NCBI GenBank assembly: GCA_016292805.1
Contig: JAEDFM010000053.1
Location: 1 to 11,514 of the forward strand
Reading direction: 5' to 3'
DNA length: 11,514 nt
DNA from: Treponema sp.
Lineage (GTDB): Bacteria > Spirochaetota > Spirochaetia > Treponematales > Treponemataceae
Shown here: positions 5,922-11,514 of the stretch, in pieces
Layout of the letters: the number at the start of each line of letters is the position of its first letter
Position numbering within the stretch: the first letter of the stretch is position 1
The notes under the pieces: generated by a model
Databases searched by the model: none
What the model was told of the DNA's origin: nothing
The model's input: only the letters and a program-made list of their open reading frames with translations
Program-made: the position numbers and the translations under genes

Positions 5922-7559
5922 TTACTCAGCAGGAATTATGATTTTTGTACCTGAAATAATGTGGTCAGGATTTTTAATTCCGTTGTAGCGGGCAATGTAT
6001 TTGTATTTCCAAGGATTCTTATAGTAAGTTCCGGCAATATCCCACAAAGTGTCGCCCCACTTAATTTTGTAAACAATATTTTCAGGTTTTTTAACAGCTG
6101 GTTCTGGCTGAACAGGTACAACTTCTTCTGCTTTTTCAATGATGATGATTTCATCTTCTTTTGCTTCAGGAACTGGTTCTTCTTCAGTTTCAGTTTCTTC
6201 TACAACAGGGGCAGGAGCTGGGGTTTGTTCTACAACAGCTGTTGATTCTTTTTCTACGTTCTTTTTAAGTACATTACAAGGAGAAGGAATTACAAAAAGA
6301 ATAAGGATTACTGCAAGGATACAAATGATTGCACAGATAAAACAAATTATTACAGGCGCCTTTGTTTTCTTTTTTGTATCCTCTTCTTCATCAAAAGATG
6401 AATCTCCCATTTCTGTTTCTTTATCGTAAAGACCTGTAAAACTGATTCCGCCTGCAGCTGGAGCAGTATCGTCATCATCATTGAACAGGTCATCTGCATC
6501 TGATGCTGTAAAACTATTTGCTTCATCTGCAAAAATATCATCTGTAGATGATGTATCTGCAAACACATCATCAATTTCAAAGTCTTCTTCAAATACGTCG
6601 TTTTTTAATGTATCGTCTGTCATAGTATGGTCACCAAAAGGATCTCCAGGTAAAGTCAAATCGTCAAAGTTCAGGTCGTCGCTGGTAATTTCGTCATCAT
6701 CACCTTCATCATCATTTGCCAGAGTTTCTGTTACCATTGGTTCTGAATCCTCATCAGCAGGAGCTTCTGTTTCGGCAAAAATATCTTCCTGAGTTACATC
6801 AACTGCGTTTGTATCGTCAGTTTCTATATCATCAAAAATATCTTCGTTTGAAGCAGAGAAAATATCTTCCGATGTAAAGTTGTCTTCTTCTGTAGTAAAG
6901 GAAGCAAGACCTTCGTCTTGAGTTGTTTCTTCAATAACAGGTTCTTCTGCAGGTTCAGCTTCAATTTCAATTTCTTCGTTGTTTACTGATTCTTCTTCCT
7001 GCTGCTTTTTCTGAATAGCGCTGGCCATAGCCATAAGACCTGCACCTGCCGCAATTCCACCTGCCGCAGCGGCTGCAACTGCGCCATTATTTGAGTCCGA
7101 GTCTTCTTCTGGGGACAGACCTTCCTGAGCGTTTTCAATATCTTCTTCGCTAACTTCTGTTTCTGTAAAATCAGGTTCCTGACTTTCGCTGATTCCAAAT
7201 TCATCTGTTACAAGTCGTTCTTCGATTGTGCGTGAAATCAGCTGAATTTTTTCGGCACTGCTGGAGTTACCTGTTTCTTCATCAATAATCTTAGCATCAA
7301 GCTGGTTTTCATCATCAAGAGAAACTGTAAAGGAAATTACTGCTTCCCCGTTTGGATGTTCTATAAGATTTTCAATCTGGAGGGAATCTACATATTCTGC
7401 ATCGTCCATGGAACAAGTAGAAGAACGATAAAGATCAACCATAACTTTTGTCTGGTTGTTGTTGGCAGTTGTAAGTTCCAGTTTTTTTGTCTGAGCAGAA
7501 CCTTCTTTAAGAACAGGATAAAAAGATCCGTCTGCAAGTTTAATTCCGATAGTTTTCAT
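5922..7559 (-). CDS. Membrane protein with Hsp70 substrate-binding-like N-terminus, acidic repeats and C-terminal LysM
   Basis: A 545-residue protein with an unusual architecture. Residues 1-110 resemble the substrate-binding beta-sandwich of DnaK/Hsp70: IGIKLADGSFYPVLKEG, then KKLELTTANNNQTKV, a Leu-x-Ile-Glu segment, ISFTVSLDDENQLDAKIIDEETG. There is no ATPase domain before it and no helical lid after it. Residues 158-182 are Ala/Gly-rich and hydrophobic. Residues 225-364 are strongly acidic with repeated EDIF, DDVF, DDIF and DDLF motifs. A clear transmembrane helix follows a KKKTK stop (401-424), then a Pro/Glu linker, then a LysM domain (495-543: WGDTLWDIAGTYY, INPDHII-like loop, GTKIIIP) that should bind peptidoglycan. 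The N-terminus lacks a signal peptide, so the likely topology is N-in, LysM in the periplasm. GGAGGAG lies just before ATG 7559. It heads the operon with slt and the antiporter. The function is unknown; the parts suggest a link between a cytoplasmic peptide-binding module and the wall. Confidence 0.85.
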   Translation of the reverse strand: MKTIGIKLADGSFYPVLKEGSAQTKKLELTTANNNQTKVMVDLYRSSTCSMDDAEYVDSLQIENLIEHPNGEAVISFTVSLDDENQLDAKIIDEETGNSSSAEKIQLISRTIEERLVTDEFGISESQEPDFTETEVSEEDIENAQEGLSPEEDSDSNNGAVAAAAAGGIAAGAGLMAMASAIQKKQQEEESVNNEEIEIEAEPAEEPVIEETTQDEGLASFTTEEDNFTSEDIFSASNEDIFDDIETDDTNAVDVTQEDIFAETEAPADEDSEPMVTETLANDDEGDDDEITSDDLNFDDLTLPGDPFGDHTMTDDTLKNDVFEEDFEIDDVFADTSSTDDIFADEANSFTASDADDLFNDDDDTAPAAGGISFTGLYDKETEMGDSSFDEEEDTKKKTKAPVIICFICAIICILAVILILFVIPSPCNVLKKNVEKESTAVVEQTPAPAPVVEETETEEEPVPEAKEDEIIIIEKAEEVVPVQPEPAVKKPENIVYKIKWGDTLWDIAGTYYKNPWKYKYIARYNGIKNPDHIISGTKIIIPAE

Positions 7560-7590
7560 AATAACTCCTCCAGAGATTACTCAATGTATA

Positions 7591-7619
7591 ATTATAATAG
7601 AAAAGACTTATTAATAAAA
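7591..7619 (-). promoter_or_regulatory. Promoter of the LysM-slt-antiporter operon
   Basis: A perfect TATAAT lies on the minus strand at 7596-7591, about 32 bases before ATG 7559. The -35 position 17 nt upstream reads TTTTAT (7619-7614), a poor match, so the promoter may be activated or may use another -35. The ribosome binding site GGAGGAG at 7571-7565 follows the expected start point. Confidence 0.5.
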
Positions 7620-7662
7620 GCACAAAATATGGGCATTTTTTATTTTACATTTTTAAATAATC

Positions 7663-7691
7663 ATTATAAATTGTAATAAATACAATATTAA
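7663..7691 (+). promoter_or_regulatory. Overlapping PerR/Fur-like operators in front of rubrerythrin
   Basis: Two overlapping imperfect 7-1-7 inverted repeats are visible: ATTATAAATTGTAAT (7663-7677, 6 of 7 pairs complementary) and TTGTAATAAATACAA (7671-7685, 6 of 7 pairs). The second matches the Bacillus PerR box TTATAATnATTATAA at 11 of 14 positions. A -10-like TATTAA lies at 7686-7691, so the operators would cover the promoter. Rubrerythrin is a common member of PerR regulons in anaerobes. The region is AT-rich, so chance similarity is a real alternative. Confidence 0.4.
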
Positions 7692-7725
7692 AACATTACA
7701 AAAAAAATAACCTAGAGGTGTACAA

Positions 7726-8259
7726 ATGGAATTAAAAGGATCAAAAACAGAAAAAAATCTTCAGACAGCATTTGCTGGAGAATCTCAGGCTCGTAACAAA
7801 TACACTTACTTTGCCAGTGTTGCTAAGAAAGAAGGCTATGAACAGATAGCCGCTTTATTCCTTGAAACTGCAGATAATGAAAAAGAACATGCAAAAATGT
7901 GGTTCAAAGCATTAGGTGAACTTGGAAATACAGCTGAAAATCTTAAAGCTGCTGCAGATGGCGAAAATTATGAATGGACAGACATGTATGCTGAATTTGC
8001 TAAAACTGCACGTGAAGAAGGTTTTGAAGCAATTGCTAAGCAGTTTGAAGGTGTTGCTGCAATTGAAAAGCACCACGAAGAACGCTATCGCAAGCTTTTG
8101 AAAAATGTAGAAGACAAGGTTGTATTCTCTAGCGAAGGTGATGCAATCTGGCAGTGCCGTAACTGTGGTCACATTGTAGTTGGAAAACAGGCTCCACAGG
8201 TTTGTCCTGTATGTGCTCATCCACAGGCTTATTTCCAGATTGAACCAACAAACTACTAA
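7726..8259 (+). CDS. rbr: Rubrerythrin (NADH/rubredoxin-dependent peroxidase)
   Basis: A 177-residue cytoplasmic protein of usual family length. The N-terminal ferritin-like four-helix domain (about 1-130) carries the diiron ligands in typical motifs: E19 in AFAGESQARNKY, E52 and H55 in ETADNEKEHAKMW, the YAEFAKTAREEG helix, and E114/H117 in AAIEKHHEERY. The C-terminal rubredoxin-like domain (about 140-177) has C144-x-x-C147 and C160-x-x-C163 for one iron. Rubrerythrin reduces hydrogen peroxide to water with electrons passing through the FeS4 centre to the diiron site, protecting anaerobes. AGAGGTG (7714-7720) precedes ATG 7726. The gene is monocistronic or loosely linked to the cardiolipin synthase gene; a small stem-loop follows the stop. 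All key residues are present. Confidence 0.97.
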   Translation: MELKGSKTEKNLQTAFAGESQARNKYTYFASVAKKEGYEQIAALFLETADNEKEHAKMWFKALGELGNTAENLKAAADGENYEWTDMYAEFAKTAREEGFEAIAKQFEGVAAIEKHHEERYRKLLKNVEDKVVFSSEGDAIWQCRNCGHIVVGKQAPQVCPVCAHPQAYFQIEPTNY

Positions 8260-8277
8260 GTCAATTTATACTGACTT
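8258..8277 (+). terminator. Weak stem-loop after rubrerythrin
   Basis: AAGTCA (8258-8263) pairs with TGACTT (8272-8277) around an 8-nt loop, overlapping the rubrerythrin stop codon. The stem is only 6 bp and is followed by TTAAAT rather than a T run, so it is a poor terminator. Its right arm also overlaps the -35 candidate of the next gene. Confidence 0.25.
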
Positions 8278-8300
8278 TAAATCATCAAAAGTATTATAAT
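8271..8300 (+). promoter_or_regulatory. Promoter of the cardiolipin synthase gene
   Basis: CTGACT (8271-8276) is followed after 18 nt by a perfect TATAAT (8295-8300). The predicted start point is near 8307, only about six bases before ATG 8313, giving an almost leaderless transcript. No strong ribosome binding site is seen before that ATG, only AGAG. Confidence 0.45.
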
Positions 8301-8312
8301 TTATGTCAGAGT

Positions 8313-9902
8313 ATGAAAAATAATTTTAGAACATCTGACTTAAATAATTTGATTATCAAAGATAAGCACGGCCGTAAAATTTTGAATAGATTTTTTTACA
8401 GTCGTGTTTTTGTTACTTTTCTACTAATTGCAATTCAAATTGCAATTTTTGTTATATTTCTTGTAAAACTAAATTCTCACAGTGAATATTATTTTGGGTC
8501 TTCTATTGGACTTTCTGCACTTTTTATGATTTACCTTTCTAATAGCAAAGGGAAAAACGAATTTAAAATTGCATGGCTTGTACCAATTGTAATATTTCCT
8601 TTATTCGGAGTTGCGGCTTATATTATGTACCACACAAATATGGGAGGCTTAATCTATAAAAAGAGATTTTTACAACTGGGAAAAACAATTCAGGCTTATA
8701 AGAATGATGAAAAATCAGATTTAAGAAAGCTAAAAAAATACGAGGAAGTTCAGGACCTTGGTAATTATCTTTTAACTTATGGTAAATTTACTCCATATGA
8801 AAAAACAAAGGTTACATATTATAACAGTGGAGAAGTTTTTCTTCCTGAATTATTGGAGCAACTAAAAAAGGCAGAAAACTTTATTTTTATTGAATACTTT
8901 ATTATTAATGTAGATGAATGTTGGACCAGTATTCTTGAAGTTCTAAAAGAGAAAGCAAAAAAAGGTGTTACTGTTCGTGTTATGTATGATGGACTTGGTT
9001 CTGTTACAGCATCTCAGTCATCTTATCAGAAATTTCTTAAAGAAAATGGAATTGATTCTCATATATTTCTTCCACTAGTTCCATTTTTTTCAACACAGCT
9101 TAATAATCGTGATCATAGAAAGATAGTTGTAATTGATGGTAAAACTGCTTTTACAGGTGGAATAAATCTTTCAAATGAATATTTTAATTTTGGAAAAAAT
9201 AAGTTTTCTTATTGGAAGGACAACGCTGTAAAAGTGGAAGGTGCTGCTGTTAAAGGCTTTACTGAAATGTTTCTTCAGACCTGGAATTTACAGACTAAGC
9301 AGGAAGATGAATATGAAAAATATCTTTATGCAAAAGTAAAAAGATTTGATGAACCAGGCCTTGTAATTCCATATGGGGATAATGCTTTTAATGATAAGGA
9401 TATTGCAGAAGATGTGTATCAGTACATAATCAATGCTTCAAAAAAATATCTTTATATTACAACTCCTTATTTAGTTATAGATAATCAGTTGATGTCAGAT
9501 TTAATTTTTGCAGCGCAAAGAGGTGTAAAAGTTCGAATTGCAGTGCCTGCTAAGCCAGATCATCTGCTTACTTTTTGTGTTGGAAAAACTTTCCAGAAAA
9601 ATTTGATGGATTATGGTATTGAAGTTTATGAATATCAGAAAGGTTTTATTCACGCAAAAACTTTTATTAGCGATGGAAAAATGGCAACTGTTGGCTCTGT
9701 AAATCTGGATTATCGCAGTCTGTATCATCATTTTGAATGTGGTTGTTTTATGTATGATGTTCCAGCAATTAAAGAAATTGAAAAGGATTTTGAAAGCATT
9801 GTAAAAGACAGTTCCTTAATGACTAAGGAAACTTATAAAAAAATCCCTGCCATTCGACGTGCGCTTGGCAGGGTATTCAGAATTTTTTCGCCTTTAATTT
9901 AG
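8313..9902 (+). CDS. cls: Cardiolipin synthase (phospholipase D family)
   Basis: A 529-residue membrane enzyme of the ClsA type. The N-terminal third has hydrophobic segments at about 31-52, 60-77 and 86-106. Two PLD active-site motifs follow: H268-R-K270 with D275 in DHRKIVVIDGKTAFTGGIN, and H447-A-K449 with D454 in FIHAKTFISDGKMATVGSVN. These catalyse transfer of a phosphatidyl group between two phosphatidylglycerol molecules to give cardiolipin and glycerol through a phosphohistidine intermediate. Length and motif order fit the family and nothing is missing. ATG 8313 is kept because no other ATG occurs until about residue 72, inside the membrane region. A six-codon out-of-frame ORF (8303-8323) overlaps the start. 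The last codons overlap a hairpin that suits the opposing gene as terminator. Confidence 0.95.
   Translation: MKNNFRTSDLNNLIIKDKHGRKILNRFFYSRVFVTFLLIAIQIAIFVIFLVKLNSHSEYYFGSSIGLSALFMIYLSNSKGKNEFKIAWLVPIVIFPLFGVAAYIMYHTNMGGLIYKKRFLQLGKTIQAYKNDEKSDLRKLKKYEEVQDLGNYLLTYGKFTPYEKTKVTYYNSGEVFLPELLEQLKKAENFIFIEYFIINVDECWTSILEVLKEKAKKGVTVRVMYDGLGSVTASQSSYQKFLKENGIDSHIFLPLVPFFSTQLNNRDHRKIVVIDGKTAFTGGINLSNEYFNFGKNKFSYWKDNAVKVEGAAVKGFTEMFLQTWNLQTKQEDEYEKYLYAKVKRFDEPGLVIPYGDNAFNDKDIAEDVYQYIINASKKYLYITTPYLVIDNQLMSDLIFAAQRGVKVRIAVPAKPDHLLTFCVGKTFQKNLMDYGIEVYEYQKGFIHAKTFISDGKMATVGSVNLDYRSLYHHFECGCFMYDVPAIKEIEKDFESIVKDSSLMTKETYKKIPAIRRALGRVFRIFSPLI
9837..9873 (-). terminator. Terminator of the secreted repeat protein gene, inside the 3' end of cls
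   Basis: On the minus strand CCCTGCC (9873-9867), a 15-nt loop, GGCAGGG (9851-9845), one A and seven T (9843-9837) form a textbook rho-independent terminator 47 nt after the stop at 9920. The same bases encode PAIRRALGR near the C-terminus of the cardiolipin synthase. On the plus strand a T6 run follows only nine bases after the stem, so termination of cls here is less likely. Confidence 0.7.
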
Positions 9903-9919
9903 GTTTGTATTATCTGTTT

Positions 9920-10750
9920 TTAGAACTGGTAGCTGAAGTCTGACTGAGCTACTAAGTCGTTACATGTAGTTCCGAATTTTTCTGAAACTTCATATTCTGA
10001 AACTTTAATTACATTGTTTGCAGAATCATATTTAAGAACTAAACGGTTGCAAACTACTTTATCAGCTGTGTAAGTTGTGATTTCTGATAAAAGTCCATTT
10101 GAACCATAGCGGAAAACCTGCTGTTTAGATTCTTTTGAAAGATTCTGGTAAGTTGTGATTGTATCTGTTTTACCATCATCTGTGTATGTGTAAACAACTT
10201 TTGCAAACAAAGAACCGTCAGCATTGTATTCACAAACAGATGCCAAAGCTCCAGTTTCGCTATATTTGCTTACATTTTTCCATATTAAAGCACCGTCGCC
10301 ATCATACCCTGTTTCATCAACTAATTTGCCGTTGTCGTAAGCATAGATGATTTTTCCTTTAAGGGTTCCTTTTGCATCATATTCTGAAACATCAGCTTTA
10401 AGGTTATTCTTATAAGAAACAACAGATTTCCAAACCAATTCATTATCTGAATTAAAGCCGGCCTGTTCTGTAATATTACCTCTAACATCATAAGCTGTAG
10501 TAATTTTGTTGATTACAGTGTCTTTTGGTGTTAATTCTGAAGACTCAACTTCTTTTCCAAGATTGTTGAAAGATTTTACGATTTTAACATTTGGTGTTCT
10601 GAAATAATTGCCGAATTTTGAAGCAATTGTGTAATCAGTTCTTGTGTAATTTTTAATATTTCCACTAAGTGGTACATAGTTGAAAATATCAGTTGCGAAT
10701 AGTGATAAACACAGGCTTGCAACAAAAGCAAAAGATAATAATTTTTTCAT
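9920..10750 (-). CDS. Secreted protein with about seven 25-26-residue Tyr/Gly repeats
   Basis: A 276-residue protein with a cleavable signal peptide (basic MKK, hydrophobic core, likely cleavage after SLFA at 19). From residue 87 to the end it is built of repeats beginning at Y87, Y113, Y138, Y163, Y189, Y215 and Y241, spaced 25-26 residues. Each is roughly Y-D-x-x-G-x-L, about five residues, E-Y-D-x-D-G-x-L-x-x-K-x-V-x. The pattern resembles YD/RHS-like or MORN-like beta-hairpin repeats of secreted and surface proteins. I do not recognise a named family, and no enzyme motif is seen. It is probably periplasmic or attached to the outer surface. GGAGGT (10759-10754) precedes ATG 10750. It is convergent with cls (17 nt apart) and divergent from the glycosylase-like gene. 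Confidence 0.85.
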   Translation of the reverse strand: MKKLLSFAFVASLCLSLFATDIFNYVPLSGNIKNYTRTDYTIASKFGNYFRTPNVKIVKSFNNLGKEVESSELTPKDTVINKITTAYDVRGNITEQAGFNSDNELVWKSVVSYKNNLKADVSEYDAKGTLKGKIIYAYDNGKLVDETGYDGDGALIWKNVSKYSETGALASVCEYNADGSLFAKVVYTYTDDGKTDTITTYQNLSKESKQQVFRYGSNGLLSEITTYTADKVVCNRLVLKYDSANNVIKVSEYEVSEKFGTTCNDLVAQSDFSYQF

Positions 10751-10760
10751 GTGACCTCCG

Positions 10761-10785
10761 TCTCAGTTACATTATCGGCCTGAGA
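10761..10785 (-). promoter_or_regulatory. Inverted repeat in the leader of the secreted repeat protein gene
   Basis: TCTCAG (10761-10766) and CTGAGA (10780-10785) are perfect 6-bp complements around a 13-nt loop that contains GATAAT on the minus strand. If transcription begins upstream, this forms a hairpin directly before the ribosome binding site; if GATAAT is the -10 box, it instead frames the promoter. Which applies cannot be decided from sequence. Confidence 0.3.
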
Positions 10786-10787
10786 AT

Positions 10788-10817
10788 GTGTTAATAACAC
10801 TAATTTTATACTATAAT
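10788..10817 (+). promoter_or_regulatory. Divergent regulatory region: 6-1-6 palindrome and -10 box
   Basis: GTGTTAATAACAC (10788-10800) is a perfect inverted repeat with one central base. On the plus strand a perfect TATAAT lies at 10812-10817, and the -35 position 17-18 nt upstream falls inside the palindrome, so a dimeric repressor bound there would block transcription toward the glycosylase-like gene. The same site lies upstream of the minus-strand gene and could control both. No regulator is assigned. Confidence 0.4.
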
Positions 10818-10849
10818 TTAAAAAAGAAAAGAAAAATAAAGGATTTACC

Positions 10850-11514
10850 ATGACAGATTCGCAGTGGAAGGCTTTTTGCGATTTTAAGAAGATTTTTATA
10901 GAAAAAATTGATGAATGGAATAAACGCTGTCCTCAATTGCAGGTTTTACAGGAGGCTGCTGCAAAAGCTGCAAATACACCATCCTATTCTTTTGAAACTC
11001 CTATTGTTTATAACCGGGATTTAGACCGTTTTACCAGGGATGATGACATAAAACTGATTGTCATTGGGGACAATCCTGGAAAAGATGAACAGTTACTTAA
11101 GAACAATAAATACCTGGTAGGGCAGGCCGGCAAAATTGCAGACGGTTTTTTTAAGCGTAATCCGGAACTTGGTGTAGATTTTAGAAAAAATGTCATTATT
11201 TTGAATAAAACACCGGTCCATAGCGCAAAAACAAATCAACTTAAGCATATTATTAAGAACGGTGGAGTACAGGTTGCTGCTCTTATTCAGGAAAGTCAGC
11301 TTTGGATGGCTGAACAGACTGCAAAACTTCACTCTGCGCTGTGCAGTGGGGCCAGTGGTGGTGGAGTTGCACCAGAATTGTGGCTTGTAGGCTATGCAGA
11401 ACTTAAGGGAAAGGGCATTTTTATTCCATACAGAGATAAGCTTAAGGAAAGTTATGGTGTGTGTACAGCGGGGACAGACCTTGCTGGAGCAAATGGGACA
11501 GCGGGGACAGACCT
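10850..11514 (+). CDS. Uracil-DNA-glycosylase-superfamily protein, partial, ending in repeats
   Basis: The frame opens at ATG 10850, behind AAAGGA, and runs to the window edge without a stop (221 complete codons). Residues 68-98 read IKLIVIGDNPGKDEQ, then LVGQAGKIAD, matching the GxxPGxxE...VGxAGxxxD pattern of family-4-like uracil-DNA glycosylases; VIILNKTPVHSAKTN (115-129) corresponds to the following strand and loop. The superfamily removes uracil or related damaged bases from DNA, but the divergent active site means activity on uracil is not certain. The final His-containing motif of the superfamily is not seen before residue 205. From residue 206 the sequence changes abruptly to TAGTDLAGANGTAGTD, encoded by two copies of a GC-rich 17-nt repeat. 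The gene may be disrupted or extended there. Confidence 0.7.
   Translation, partial: MTDSQWKAFCDFKKIFIEKIDEWNKRCPQLQVLQEAAAKAANTPSYSFETPIVYNRDLDRFTRDDDIKLIVIGDNPGKDEQLLKNNKYLVGQAGKIADGFFKRNPELGVDFRKNVIILNKTPVHSAKTNQLKHIIKNGGVQVAALIQESQLWMAEQTAKLHSALCSGASGGGVAPELWLVGYAELKGKGIFIPYRDKLKESYGVCTAGTDLAGANGTAGTD
11465..11514 (+). repeat. Two 17-nt direct repeats flanking a short palindrome
   Basis: ACAGCGGGGACAGACCT occurs identically at 11465-11481 and 11498-11514, a 33-nt period (11 codons). Between them TTGCT-GG-AGCAA (11481-11492) is a perfect inverted repeat. The GGGGACAG motif and repeat-hairpin-repeat layout recall REP-like elements found with REP-associated tyrosine transposases, but no transposase is in the window. 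The second copy ends exactly at the window edge, so the true extent is unknown. Confidence 0.6.

Noticed and set aside
6139..6792. Plus-strand Ser-rich frames opposite the acidic LysM linker
   Set aside because: Ser-rich sequence is what the antisense of Asp/Glu-rich codons yields; no start signals.
11008..11332. Minus-strand open frames opposite the glycosylase-like gene
   Set aside because: The plus frame carries the GxxPGxxE and VGxAG motifs over the whole stretch and has a promoter and ribosome binding site.
11465..11514. Start of a CRISPR array
   Set aside because: The repeats are only 17 nt with a 16-nt palindromic spacer, they lie in an open coding frame, and no cas gene is seen; a REP-like repeat fits better.

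Overview
The window looks like chromosomal DNA of a low-G+C anaerobe, most likely a host-associated treponeme (Spirochaetota). This rests on the AT-rich base composition, a rubrerythrin, and the overall style of the lipoprotein and secreted proteins. No marker such as rRNA is present, so the assignment is an inference.

Positions 1-7559 are read entirely from the minus strand. From the right, an operon starts near 7590: a LysM membrane protein, a Slt70-like lytic transglycosylase lipoprotein, and a CBS-domain cation/proton antiporter. The gaps are only 4 and 7 nt, and the operon ends at a strong 15-bp stem terminator (2024-2079). A GC-rich non-coding island (about 1835-1970) follows. Next come a small NifU-type Fe-S scaffold and a SlyD-like prolyl isomerase, almost abutting, closed by a terminator at 808-841. 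Then come a PrsW-family membrane protease and, at the left edge, an initiator tRNA cut by the window.

From 7726 the plus strand carries rubrerythrin, behind an operator-like region resembling PerR/Fur boxes, and then a cardiolipin synthase. A convergent minus-strand gene (9920-10750) encodes a secreted protein of about seven 25-26-residue Tyr/Gly repeats. Its terminator appears to lie inside the 3' end of the cardiolipin synthase gene. A divergent intergenic region with a perfect 6-1-6 palindrome separates it from a uracil-DNA-glycosylase-like gene starting at 10850. That gene is still open at the window edge, and its last codons are two copies of a GC-rich 17-nt repeat around a small palindrome.

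Common themes are the cell envelope (LysM, transglycosylase, cardiolipin synthase, PrsW, antiporter), metal and Fe-S handling (Nfu, SlyD), and oxidative stress (rubrerythrin). The least ordinary item is the LysM protein: its N-terminus resembles the substrate-binding beta-sandwich of Hsp70/DnaK with no ATPase domain, and this is joined through an acidic linker with repeated D/E-D/E-I/V/L-F motifs and a membrane segment to a peptidoglycan-binding LysM. No phage genes, complete insertion sequence or CRISPR array were seen.
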